A DNA stretch of 14,741 nucleotides from Dehalococcoidia bacterium (GCA_012270635.1 JAAXHX010000073.1:2683-17423), one strand, 5' to 3'; positions 6,771 through 14,528 are shown, counted from the first letter of the stretch. Numbers and translations: made by a program. The notes: generated by a model not told the origin, from the sequence alone.

Positions 6771-7421
6771 ATGGCCCAGGAGCAAGCCCAGGAACTTACG
6801 GGACAAGCCGCTTCTCCGATAACGCTCAACATCCGGCGCCCGGAGAAACTGTCTCGCCTGCACCTTCTACTCAAGACGTTCTTTGGCTGGATATACGTCG
6901 GTCTGCCCCACGGCATCATACTTTACGTCTTGAGCATCGTCGCGTGGGTGGTCTCCTTGGCAGCGTTCGTAGTCATCCTGGTTACGGGTCGGTACCCGAG
7001 GGGCCTCTTCGACTTTGTCGTTGGCTACCACCGGTGGAACCTGAGGGTTGCGGCTTACGCGGGACCCTTCATGGGCAACTTCATGGTGGACAAATATCCG
7101 CCCTTCTCCTTTGAAGAAGAGGCCGACGACTCGGTCATGCTAAGGGTCGAGTATCCCGAAAAGCTGTCCAGGCTCCACGCCGTCCTCAAGCTGCTGCTGG
7201 GCTGGCTCTACGTGGGCCTGCCCCACGGGATCATCCTTCTTATCTACGGCATCGTGTTGATGGTCGCCCTGCTCTTTGCCTGGTTCATAGTCCTGTTCAC
7301 CGGCCGGTTCCCGGGGGCGATTTTCGGACTGGCGGAAGGGTACATGCGCTGGGGCACGCGGGTTAATCTCTACCTGGCCTTCGCCCGGGATGAGTACCCC
7401 AAGTTCAGCCCCAGCCCCTAG
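6771..7421 (+). CDS. Membrane protein with two tandem DUF4389 domains
   Basis: This is a 216-residue integral membrane protein of unknown function. It contains the same unit twice, at about residues 17-113 and 122-215, offset by 105 residues. Each unit has a Pro-Glu-Lys-Leu-Ser-Arg-Leu-His entry, a GW(I/L)YVGLPHGII membrane segment, a second hydrophobic helix, TGR(Y/F)P, a GY-x-RW amphipathic stretch, and a (D/E)-x-YP-x-FS end. Pro46 and Pro151 are equivalent. The repeats share key positions but have drifted in the helices, so the duplication is old. About four membrane segments are expected. The start has AGGTG upstream and follows an extended -10. It is closed by a strong terminator at 7442. 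Confidence 0.88.
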   Translation: MAQEQAQELTGQAASPITLNIRRPEKLSRLHLLLKTFFGWIYVGLPHGIILYVLSIVAWVVSLAAFVVILVTGRYPRGLFDFVVGYHRWNLRVAAYAGPFMGNFMVDKYPPFSFEEEADDSVMLRVEYPEKLSRLHAVLKLLLGWLYVGLPHGIILLIYGIVLMVALLFAWFIVLFTGRFPGAIFGLAEGYMRWGTRVNLYLAFARDEYPKFSPSP

Positions 7422-7441
7422 TGCCAATAACCCCGAAAGGC

Positions 7442-7474
7442 AAAAGCGTCGGCACTCAGCGCCGACGCTTTTTT
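7442..7474 (+). terminator. Rho-independent terminator between convergent genes
   Basis: A perfect 12-base stem pairs AAAAGCGTCGGC (7442-7453) with GCCGACGCTTTT (7461-7472) around a seven-base loop and ends in six T. It ends the plus-strand DUF4389 transcript. Because the left arm begins with four A, it may also terminate the minus-strand CoA-transferase transcript ending at 7491. Confidence 0.93.
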
Positions 7475-7490
7475 CATGACATAGAAGCGG

Positions 7491-8705
7491 TCAGATGATG
7501 ACGTTCGTCTCTTTGAACTCCACGATCTCCTCCCAGGAATAGCCCAATCCGAGGAGAACGTCCTCGGTGGAGGCCCCGAACTCGGGGGCCGAGGTCTCGG
7601 AAGCGAAACTCCTGTTGCCGATCCGGTAGGGGGCAGCCAACTCTTTCAAGGGCCCGTGCCGGGGGTGCTTCACCTCCATTATCGAACCCGTGGCCTGAAG
7701 TTGGGGGTTCGCCGCAACCTCCTCGATGCTCGATACGGGCTCCCATGGTAGGCCGGCCTCATCGAGGCGAGATCCCCAGTAGTACCGGGGCTGCCGGAGG
7801 AACTGGGCCTGCAGGATGGCGGTGAGCTCGGTGGTGTGGACGCTCCTGTCGTGGAGAGACCCGAACTTCGGGGCCTGGGCAAGGTCGGGCCTTTCGATGG
7901 CATGGCAGAACGGGACCCATGCTTTATCGCTCTGGAGCATGCAGAGCTGGGCCCATTTGCCGTCGCTGCACTGGTAGAACTGGACCAGGGGATTCGTCTT
8001 GACATACTCCGCGAGGGAGCGGAGAGGTCTGCCGGAGATGAGCATGGCCCAGATGGACTCGGCGCTGTTCCAGATTCCCGCGTTATATAGGGACGTGTCC
8101 ACGAGGGCGCCCTTGCCAGTGCGCTCCCGTTGATAGAGGGCCATCATTATCCCCCCGAAAAGATAGGTGCCCGTGGTGACGTCGCCCAGGGAGTTGGGGA
8201 GGCTCATGGGTGGGCCCTCGGGGGGGCTGAATGAGGACATGAGGCTGGAGCGGGCCCAGAAGCTCAACATGTCGTAGCCGGGGCGGTCCTTGTCCGGGCC
8301 CTCGACCCCGTAGCCGGTGAGCCTACCGTAAACCAGGGACGGGTTTATTGCGCTGAGGGTATCGTAGTCAATCCCGAGAGCCTTGGCGGTGCCGACGCGT
8401 AGGTTGGTAACCAGAACGTCGACTTCCTTGACCAGCTTTGCGAATATCTCCGCGCCCTTCTCCGAAGCGAGGTCCAGGGCCAGGCTGCGCTTGCCCCGGT
8501 TGATGGCCTCAAAGACGTAGTTGATCTGGTCGGGGGGAGGGTCGGGTTCGGGTATCCAGCCCCGGGCCTGGTCGCCGCCGGTCTGCAGGTGCTCGACCTT
8601 GATGACCTGGGCGCCGTAATCGCTCAGCATCACCCCGCACGTCGGGCCCGACACCCAGTTCGCTACCTCTATGACCTTGAGACCTTCGAGGGGTTTGGGG
8701 CTCAT
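7491..8705 (-). CDS. Family III (CaiB/BaiF) CoA-transferase
   Basis: This 404-residue cytoplasmic enzyme is expected to move CoA from an acyl-CoA to a carboxylic acid. Family marks in order are LEGLKVIEVANWVSGP (6-21), SDYGAQVIKVEH (28-39) with GD at 44-45, NRGKRSLALDL (69-79), ALGIDYDTLSAINPSLVYGRLTGYG (109-133) and GYD (143-145). The likely catalytic Asp175 is in GDVTTG, followed by ALYQRERTGKGALVDTSL. The C-terminal half has the usual FYQCSDGKW and PW-P segments. AGGAGG lies eight bases before ATG 8705. It lies 167 bases downstream of the aminotransferase gene on the same strand and probably shares its transcript. The acid and CoA donor cannot be named from sequence. Confidence 0.93.
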   Translation of the reverse strand: MSPKPLEGLKVIEVANWVSGPTCGVMLSDYGAQVIKVEHLQTGGDQARGWIPEPDPPPDQINYVFEAINRGKRSLALDLASEKGAEIFAKLVKEVDVLVTNLRVGTAKALGIDYDTLSAINPSLVYGRLTGYGVEGPDKDRPGYDMLSFWARSSLMSSFSPPEGPPMSLPNSLGDVTTGTYLFGGIMMALYQRERTGKGALVDTSLYNAGIWNSAESIWAMLISGRPLRSLAEYVKTNPLVQFYQCSDGKWAQLCMLQSDKAWVPFCHAIERPDLAQAPKFGSLHDRSVHTTELTAILQAQFLRQPRYYWGSRLDEAGLPWEPVSSIEEVAANPQLQATGSIMEVKHPRHGPLKELAAPYRIGNRSFASETSAPEFGASTEDVLLGLGYSWEEIVEFKETNVII

Positions 8706-8786
8706 GGCTCAAGCCTCCTGCCGAAAAGACCCTTGCATGACTGCGTACCTTACTTCTTTTGCCATTGAGATGGCCTCATGCTCCCC

Positions 8787-8819
8787 CCGCTCATACTTCG
8801 ACAGGCTCAGCACGAGCGG
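8787..8819. repeat. REP-like palindromic repeat unit
   Basis: The 33-base unit begins CCGCTC (8787-8792) and ends GAGCGG (8814-8819). Between them an imperfect stem surrounds the core TTCGACAGGCTCAG. From memory, near-identical TTCGACA-GCTCAG elements are dispersed in intergenic regions of many bacterial genomes, including Chloroflexota. Only one copy is in this window, so dispersal cannot be shown here. It sits in the 167-base gap between the aminotransferase and CoA-transferase genes; the rest of that gap has no clear promoter. Confidence 0.6.
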
Positions 8820-8872
8820 CTCCCGGGCCCCTCCAACACAGGTTGCGTAGGGGTCTCCTAAAGAGTCACGCG

Positions 8873-10210
8873 TTACAGCATCCCCTTCTTTCGCACCTCT
8901 TTGAAAGACCCCTTCATCGCCTCCACTATCTCGTCTATGTCCTCGTCCGTGTGCGCGGTGGAGATGAATCCCAGGTGGATCCCTGGGACCACTACCCCGC
9001 GCTCCAGCAGGTGAAGGTAGAACTCGATTTCCGCATCATGCAGGGAAGAGTCGACGTCCCGAGAGCTGTTTATAGTGCCGCGCTGGAAGCGCAGGTAGAA
9101 CATGGATTGTGCGCTCATCATCTGGGCCGGCAGCTCCTCGGCGATGCAGAAGGAGTTGATCTCGTCGGCGAGCCTGTTCCCGCGCTGCGCCAGCCGAGAA
9201 TACAGCTCGGGGTGGTCCCTCAATTGGCTAACGGCGGCGTGACCGGCAATCATGCTGATGGGGTTGCCGCTGAATGTCCCCCCCGAGAAGATTCGCCGGC
9301 GCCCGCCCTGCCCCGAGTCCCGGGACGACGAGAACGCCTGCATGATATCCTCCGAGCCGGCCAGCGCCCCAATGGGCGCCCCGCCCCCGATGATCTTGCC
9401 GTAAGCGGCCAGGTCGGGGGCCACGTCGAAATACTCCTGCGCCCCGCCGTAGCCCAGCCTGAACCCGGTGATAACCTCGTCGATCAGGAAGAGGACGCCG
9501 CATTCACGGCAGACCTGCTGCAACCGTCGCAGAAAGTCTCCGTGATCGAGCCTCGGGTTGGAGCTCTGCACTCCCTCTATCATTACGACGGCGAGCTCGT
9601 CCTTGCGCTCCCGGATGATCTCGAAGGCTTCCTCCTCCCGGTAGGGAAGCAGTATGACGTGTTCGATGGTCTCCGGGGGGATCCCTCCCCCGAGACCCCG
9701 GGCCACGGGACGGGTACGAGGGCTTTCTTTCCGGGCCCCGGCCAGCACCTGGTCGTGGGCGCCGTGATACCCGCCGTCGAACATGCCGATCTTATTCTTG
9801 CCTGTGAAAGACCGGGCGACGCGGACGCCGTACATGGTGGCCTCGGTCCCGGAGTTGGTGAAGACCACCTTGTCGGCGCAGGGGGCGGCCTCCACCATGA
9901 GAGCCGCAAGGGGCTCCTGATAGGGGTTGTGAAGCCCGAACTGCAGCCCCCGGCTCACGGCCTCGGACACCGCCTCGACTACCACGTCGGGCGCGTGGCC
10001 CAGGATGTGAGGCCCGAAGCCCATGGTCATGTCGATATACTCGTTCCCGTCTACGTCGGTGATCCTGGACCCCTTGGCCTCCTTGATATACAGGGGATAG
10101 GGCATGTCTACGGTGCCTACCACCTCCTGGGCCACCACCTCCCGGGTGCGCCTGAACACCTCCTGAGACTTCCGGGTCCTGCTCTCCAGCCGTTCGAGAA
10201 CGCTGTCCAT
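8873..10210 (-). CDS. Class III PLP aminotransferase, glutamate-1-semialdehyde aminomutase-like
   Basis: This is a fold-type I PLP enzyme of 445 residues resembling glutamate-1-semialdehyde 2,1-aminomutase. Visible marks are VDGNEYIDMTMGFGPHILGHA (53-73), TNSGTEATMYGVRVAR (118-133) for phosphate binding, FDGGYHGAHD (144-153), IEGVQ (211-215), LIDEVITGFRLG (242-253) with cofactor Asp244, Lys272 in YGKIIGGGAPIGALAG as Schiff-base lysine, and SGGTFSGNPI. The frame extends to 10276, but ATG 10210 has AGGAGG six bases upstream and a promoter at 10276-10304, so it is chosen. A dedicated haem-synthesis role (hemL) is doubtful because the gene sits with a CoA-transferase rather than tetrapyrrole genes. 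A catabolic aminotransferase or aminomutase is more likely; the substrate is unknown. Confidence 0.9.
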   Translation of the reverse strand: MDSVLERLESRTRKSQEVFRRTREVVAQEVVGTVDMPYPLYIKEAKGSRITDVDGNEYIDMTMGFGPHILGHAPDVVVEAVSEAVSRGLQFGLHNPYQEPLAALMVEAAPCADKVVFTNSGTEATMYGVRVARSFTGKNKIGMFDGGYHGAHDQVLAGARKESPRTRPVARGLGGGIPPETIEHVILLPYREEEAFEIIRERKDELAVVMIEGVQSSNPRLDHGDFLRRLQQVCRECGVLFLIDEVITGFRLGYGGAQEYFDVAPDLAAYGKIIGGGAPIGALAGSEDIMQAFSSSRDSGQGGRRRIFSGGTFSGNPISMIAGHAAVSQLRDHPELYSRLAQRGNRLADEINSFCIAEELPAQMMSAQSMFYLRFQRGTINSSRDVDSSLHDAEIEFYLHLLERGVVVPGIHLGFISTAHTDEDIDEIVEAMKGSFKEVRKKGML

Positions 10211-10275
10211 TGGCCGCCTCCTGTCCTCCGTGTCTACGCTACTAGCTTGGGCTGACGCCCGGCCTCTATCGCCCA

Positions 10276-10304
10276 ATGGTATGGCGGGGGATGGGAGTAG
10301 TCAA
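10276..10304 (-). promoter_or_regulatory. Promoter of the aminotransferase / CoA-transferase operon
   Basis: A TTGACT -35 box (10299-10304) and a TACCAT -10 box (10276-10281) are separated by exactly 17 bases on the minus strand, about 65 bases before ATG 10210. This is the best consensus -35 in the window. Confidence 0.7.
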
Positions 10305-10316
10305 CGAGGTCCTCGT
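10304..10316. promoter_or_regulatory. Palindrome abutting the aminotransferase -35 box
   Basis: ACGAGG-T-CCTCGT is a perfect six-plus-six inverted repeat touching the upstream edge of the -35 box. That is a usual position for an activator site, or for a repressor that overlaps -35. It lies in the divergent interval 10211-10449, so it could affect both directions. It is short and unproven. Confidence 0.3.
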
Positions 10317-10390
10317 CAATCGGGTTTCCTTTAGACAACGGCTCCACGACACCTTGGCCACTTACTCTTCTGGAACTCCATCACGTCGGG

Positions 10391-10399
10391 TGATACCCT
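10391..10399 (+). promoter_or_regulatory. Possible extended -10 for the 2-hydroxyacid dehydrogenase-like gene
   Basis: TGATACCCT fits TGN plus a weak TACCCT box, 51 bases before ATG 10450. The -35 region has only CTGGAA. It is the only candidate seen on the plus strand in 10211-10449. Confidence 0.3.
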
Positions 10400-10449
10400 G
10401 AGCCGGTCCAATAGACGACGCCCTGGCGATTCCGAGGAGGCGGTGAATC

Positions 10450-11508
10450 ATGTTCAACATAGCCTTGTCCTGGCCCGTCGACGATGGGGAACTACGTAAA
10501 CTTCAGGGCTACGTTTCCGATGTCTGCCGGATACTTGCCCCCAAGTCCTACGACATCGACGACCTTCTGGCCGTGGCCCCGGAGGCCGACGCCATAGTTG
10601 GCGGGTACATACCGGAGCGGATGATCGAACGGGCCCAGAAGGTGAAGCTGGTGCAAGTGTTGCACTCCGGCGTAACCCACCGCTCGATAGTCGGCGCGGA
10701 CCTGGGCTTCTCCTTCAACACCCTCCGCGCCAGGAACATCTTGCTGGGCAACATAGCCGGGGCCAATGCCGTCGCAGTGGCGGAGATGGCCTTTGCCCTG
10801 ACAATGGCCCTGGCCAAGCGAATCCTTCCTGCCCACCGAGCCATAGCCCAGGGTTCGTGGTATCCCTACACCCGAGACACCGTGGGCTGCGAGCTGGCGG
10901 GAAAGACCATGGGAGTCGTGGGGCTGGGCGCTATCGGAGTGGAGCTTGCGCGGAGGGCTGGGGCCTTCGGGATGCGCATTCTGGCCACCAAGCGGACCCC
11001 CGCTCCCGACTTGGTGCGAGACCTGGGCCTCGACTTCCTGGGCGGCCCCGACGACCTTCCCCGAGTCCTGGAAGAATCAGATTTCGTGGTCCTCTGTGTC
11101 CCCTGGATGCCTGCCACCGACAAGCTCATCGGGGAGGCGGCGCTTAGGTCTATGAAGCCTACGGCCTATCTCGTCAACATCGCTCGGGCCCGCATCGTGG
11201 ATGAAGAGGCCCTCTATAGGGCGCTGACCGAAGACTGGATCGCAGGCTTCGGCGCCGACGTTTGGTGGGACTACGACATGATGCCCGGGCCCTCGGACGC
11301 GGTGCCGTTCATCCACTGGGGCGTCGCAAATCCCATCGTGTCCCGGATGGGGATCCACAAGCTGGACAACGTGGTGATGACCGGCGACCGGGGCGCCTTC
11401 AACCCTGAGACCCTGGAAAATTTCCTCAAGGTCGGCATGGAAAACGTGGACATGTTCGCCCGCGGCCTGACCCCTCCCCACCTCGTCGATCTCGGGACCC
11501 AGGCCTGA
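10450..11508 (+). CDS. D-isomer-specific 2-hydroxyacid dehydrogenase-like protein with altered active site
   Basis: This is a 352-residue member of the D-2-hydroxyacid dehydrogenase superfamily. The nucleotide-binding motif is GVVGLGAIGVELA with Gly158, Gly160 and Gly163. The second strand ends in LATKRTP without the acidic residue usual for NAD, suggesting NADP. The catalytic Arg is Arg246 in VNIARARIVDEEAL. The usual TPH near the C-terminus is replaced by TGD (311-313), and the usual E-P region reads VWWDYDMMPG (271-280), so the canonical His and Glu are not recognisable. The C-terminal NPETLENFLKVGMENVDMFARG still aligns with the family. GGAGG lies about ten bases before the ATG. It may act on an unusual substrate or use other residues; ordinary hydroxyacid chemistry cannot be assumed. 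It is divergent from the aminotransferase operon. Confidence 0.85.
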   Translation: MFNIALSWPVDDGELRKLQGYVSDVCRILAPKSYDIDDLLAVAPEADAIVGGYIPERMIERAQKVKLVQVLHSGVTHRSIVGADLGFSFNTLRARNILLGNIAGANAVAVAEMAFALTMALAKRILPAHRAIAQGSWYPYTRDTVGCELAGKTMGVVGLGAIGVELARRAGAFGMRILATKRTPAPDLVRDLGLDFLGGPDDLPRVLEESDFVVLCVPWMPATDKLIGEAALRSMKPTAYLVNIARARIVDEEALYRALTEDWIAGFGADVWWDYDMMPGPSDAVPFIHWGVANPIVSRMGIHKLDNVVMTGDRGAFNPETLENFLKVGMENVDMFARGLTPPHLVDLGTQA

Positions 11509-11530
11509 GCCCCACTGCAACAGCCAGTCC

Positions 11531-11578
11531 CTAAGGCAGCCCCTCTTCCGAGGAGAACCGGCGGAGGACGTTGCCGGT
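11531..11578 (-). repeat. Direct repeat, distal copy (helicase C-terminal tail)
   Basis: These 48 bases encode TGNVLRRFSSEEGLP and a TAG stop. They match 14529-14576 at 41 of 48 positions, with a perfect run of 21 bases. All five differences in sense codons are synonymous; the stops are TAG and TGA. Similarity stops abruptly at the Thr codon, where the helicase has DAS and the dmfA2-like gene has SRV. The two copies flank the helicase gene. Confidence 0.93.
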
Positions 11579-14515
11579 AGATGCATCCGGGTTAATATCG
11601 ATTTCCTTTGTGTATCGGCACGACGGCTCGGACCCGTATTCGGTGCATCCCATGAATGCACTGAACGGACCTTCTCTCTCTACTAAAGCCCCCACACCAC
11701 AGCTGGGACACTTGGGAGCAAATGCACCAACCTGTGGAATATCATCGTGTTTCTGTAGTTCCTCGATGAATGTCGATGGATAAGTTGAGTCTGTGATCAG
11801 ATATGCAGCGACTCGGGCGCGTGTCATGGCCACGTAGAACAGGCGGCGCTCTTCGGAGAAGGGGTAGGCTGTCTCGCGTACAGGAGGTAATACGATATCC
11901 ATTATAGGGTCGTCCTCAACCTTGGAAGGAAAGCCCCATTGTCCATCTTTGAGGTCCAGCACGACTACATAATCCGCCTCGCGACCTTTGGCCTTGTGAA
12001 CAGTACTGAACTCGACAAAGTTTGGATTAGTCGACCGATCTATTGGAGATAATACTGTCTTGCTGTTGTTGTAGCGGCCCAATACCAGCACACTAGCATT
12101 AGAACCACTCTCACAAGTCTTTGACTGTATGTCTTGTAATGCCCACTTTACTCCTGCTTTCGCCCACGTCATGCCTCCTTTGACCCACAGACCACTATCT
12201 TTGGGTTTATACGAGGCAATAATAGTAACGCCTTTATCCTTTGTACTATCTACTGCCATTAGTTTTCTCTGGGTCTGCTCCGGATTCCGTTTTATGAATT
12301 CGGTAGATGGTTTGAGTATGCCATTCCCGAAGCGGAATGTCCGACTCAGTGTTCGCCTTGCAACATAGCCCAGGTAGTCGCCGCAGTTGCGTACCAGACC
12401 AACGTTGCTCCCCGTAAATCTATAAATCGACTGCCAGTCGTCACCGACAAGGAAATAAGCTACGTCTCGGCGCCTCAGTTCTTTAAGCAGCCTCATTCTG
12501 CCCTTGGATATGTCTTGGAATTCGTCTACCAGGACGTAGCGATATGGCGACTCCCATTTGCATTGCTGTATATGCCCAGCAGCGAAGTTGATCTGATCAT
12601 GGAAATCTATCTCCTGGTCCCTGCTGAGCCGGTCCTCGTAGCGCGTCCGCACCTGCTCGAAAACTTCCAGGAAAATCAAGTTGCGTTTGCGATCGTCCAG
12701 CTTAATGGCGCGGCTCCGAAGCTCGTCCGGTTTCAAGTCCTCCGTCTTTACATGATTCAGAAATGTAGACAAAAGATTAGCCAGGCGCGAGGACCGCAAA
12801 TGTTCTTTCAGCCTCTCAATGAGTGCATCATCAGGAACGCGCTCAAGCTTGACTCCCTTCTCTTCAAGCTTTGAGCGCAGTGTCTGGAACAAAACGCCCT
12901 TGGTGTATTGCCAGCTATACGTTTCTATCAGCGTCGAGCCATATTTTTTGTGAGTGGCTCTCTTCCACTTCACGCCTTGCTCATATTCGTCCCAACCCGA
13001 CGGAGGGCACCCTTTCTCGTCTAGGGCGAAGTGTTCGATGTAGATGTCATATTTGGTGAGGTAGAAGTCCGGGCGATACTGGCGATGCTGGAATGTGGAG
13101 GTGTCCGTTTTATACGAACTTTCGTAGACGAAGTCGATGTTATGTTCCGCTAGATAGTTGGCAATCTCCAATTCTTCGAAACTCTTGACCAGGCTTCCGC
13201 TCAGCGCCCTTAGCTCGATCTTCCTTACGTACTTCCTATATTCACCAACTGTCTTGAACTCGAAAGGGGAGCGATACAGATTGCCATTGCTAAGAATAAA
13301 GTTCTTGATCGCATCAGGTTGCATCGGATCGAGCAAAAGTCCTAAGAGGGTGGCATCAATGGCGCTATTCAACTCCTTGGGATCTTCTGCAAGCTTGGAA
13401 ACCGCTGGCTTCTTACCTTCGCTTTCCGCAACTACCCTGTTACCGAAGGCATTGAAGGTGTAAACATGCGTCCCTGAGAGATCGCTCGGAAGTCGAGCGC
13501 GTATCTCATCAGCCGCTTTTGCGTTAAAGGCCAACACCAATATCTCGGACGGAGAGGCGCCCTGGTTGCGAACTAGATGTTCGACTTTTCCCGTTATAAC
13601 CTTGGTTTTGCTCGTACCCGCCCCCGCAAGGACCAAGGTCACGTCTTCGTCGGTGGCTATGGCCTCGGCTTGTTCATCCGTTAGATTTGTTCCATCGGCT
13701 GTCTTTACCGAAGGCGCGGTGCGTGTGACATAGACATCGTTAAGGCGTTTCCTCTCTTCTTCGAACGCTTCGATGGATTCGAGCCGTTTAAGCCCACTGA
13801 ACGCTTCCCAATCTCCCCATTCGAGATGCTTTCGGACGAGCTTCCCACATTGCCGCACCTTGGAAACGATAGCAACAATTTGGTCATGGATTTCTCGGGA
13901 ATTGAAATGTCTAATGTAGTGTTTATCGGACAACTGTTCCATGAGCCCCTGCATACGGTGTCCCAGGTCTTCGGCTATCATGACAGCCTCTGTTTCCTCC
14001 TCGAACGCTTCAATGGATTCGAGCGGTTGAAGCTTATTGAACGACTCCCATGCTCCTTGTTCAAGACGCTTTCGGACGATCTTCCCACATTGCCGCACCT
14101 TGGAAACGATAGCAACAATTTGGTCATGGATTTCTTGGGTGTTGCAATGTTCAATGTAGTGTCTATCAGACAAGTGCTCCGTGAGCCACCTCAGATGTTG
14201 TCCTAGGTCTTCGGAGAGCCTGGCAGCTTCCGTAAATATAGAATCGCGGACTCTTTTGGCTTCCTGCTCGGGAAGTCCGCCGATAGAGCGCTTGGTCTCG
14301 CCACCCGACCAGATCGTCAATGTGACCCCAAAGCACGAGTGATCAAGAGTGACTTCATCGATGTGATGGATTGGCACTTCCGCTGAAATGACCCCTATTG
14401 GCCCTTCCAGGCGCGCAGCGTCGGCTGTCACTAAAATCCGACGCGGGCCTGGATGCAGGAAGCGGTATAGCCGAGCGCTTTCTGCACTTACTTGAGAATC
14501 GGGTTGCGTGGTCAT
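11531..14515 (-). CDS. Helicase IV (HelD)-like UvrD-family helicase with inserted nuclease-like domain and zinc ribbon
   Basis: A 994-residue superfamily 1A helicase. Residues 16-90 look like a small beta-rich, perhaps PH-like, domain. Two 80-residue repeats follow (95-174, 175-254). The helicase core starts with LTDEQAEAI (278-286) and AGAGTSKT (297-304), where Ser302 replaces the usual Walker A Gly. It continues with DEFQD (664-668), GDDWQSIYRF (691-700), TFRFG (726-730), STVHKAKGREAD (837-848) and ERRLFYVAMTRAR (889-901), close to E. coli helicase IV. Residues about 445-540 form an insertion with YRPDFYL, IYIEHFA and WKRATHKKYG that resembles a PD-(D/E)XK nuclease. A topoisomerase I-type zinc ribbon has Cys936, 939, 957 and 966. 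The last 15 residues copy the neighbouring dmfA2-like C-terminus. It starts 13 bases after that gene's stop, without a ribosome site, and its G+C is low for the window. A role in repair or defence is inferred. Confidence 0.92.
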   Translation of the reverse strand: MTTQPDSQVSAESARLYRFLHPGPRRILVTADAARLEGPIGVISAEVPIHHIDEVTLDHSCFGVTLTIWSGGETKRSIGGLPEQEAKRVRDSIFTEAARLSEDLGQHLRWLTEHLSDRHYIEHCNTQEIHDQIVAIVSKVRQCGKIVRKRLEQGAWESFNKLQPLESIEAFEEETEAVMIAEDLGHRMQGLMEQLSDKHYIRHFNSREIHDQIVAIVSKVRQCGKLVRKHLEWGDWEAFSGLKRLESIEAFEEERKRLNDVYVTRTAPSVKTADGTNLTDEQAEAIATDEDVTLVLAGAGTSKTKVITGKVEHLVRNQGASPSEILVLAFNAKAADEIRARLPSDLSGTHVYTFNAFGNRVVAESEGKKPAVSKLAEDPKELNSAIDATLLGLLLDPMQPDAIKNFILSNGNLYRSPFEFKTVGEYRKYVRKIELRALSGSLVKSFEELEIANYLAEHNIDFVYESSYKTDTSTFQHRQYRPDFYLTKYDIYIEHFALDEKGCPPSGWDEYEQGVKWKRATHKKYGSTLIETYSWQYTKGVLFQTLRSKLEEKGVKLERVPDDALIERLKEHLRSSRLANLLSTFLNHVKTEDLKPDELRSRAIKLDDRKRNLIFLEVFEQVRTRYEDRLSRDQEIDFHDQINFAAGHIQQCKWESPYRYVLVDEFQDISKGRMRLLKELRRRDVAYFLVGDDWQSIYRFTGSNVGLVRNCGDYLGYVARRTLSRTFRFGNGILKPSTEFIKRNPEQTQRKLMAVDSTKDKGVTIIASYKPKDSGLWVKGGMTWAKAGVKWALQDIQSKTCESGSNASVLVLGRYNNSKTVLSPIDRSTNPNFVEFSTVHKAKGREADYVVVLDLKDGQWGFPSKVEDDPIMDIVLPPVRETAYPFSEERRLFYVAMTRARVAAYLITDSTYPSTFIEELQKHDDIPQVGAFAPKCPSCGVGALVEREGPFSAFMGCTEYGSEPSCRYTKEIDINPDASTGNVLRRFSSEEGLP
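13754..14233 (-). repeat. 240-bp tandem duplication inside the helicase gene
   Basis: Two units, 14233-13994 and 13993-13754, lie head to tail with an offset of exactly 240 bases (80 codons). The segments 13841-13895 and 14081-14135 are identical over 55 bases. The outer parts have diverged, for example HYIEHCNTQEIH against HYIRHFNSREIH. The reading frame is kept. Each unit encodes a mostly helical stretch ending in LESIEAFEEE. Confidence 0.9.
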
Positions 14516-14528
14516 TTGAAGACAGATC

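Noticed and set aside
8759..10255. A 498-codon open frame on the plus strand opposite the aminotransferase gene
   Set aside because: It is an antisense shadow made by high G+C codon use. Its Gly/His/Val/Pro-rich translation has no family motif, while the opposite strand has an unambiguous PLP enzyme with a ribosome site and promoter.
13754..14233. CRISPR-like or direct-repeat array
   Set aside because: There are only two units, contiguous and in frame inside a coding region; this is a domain duplication.
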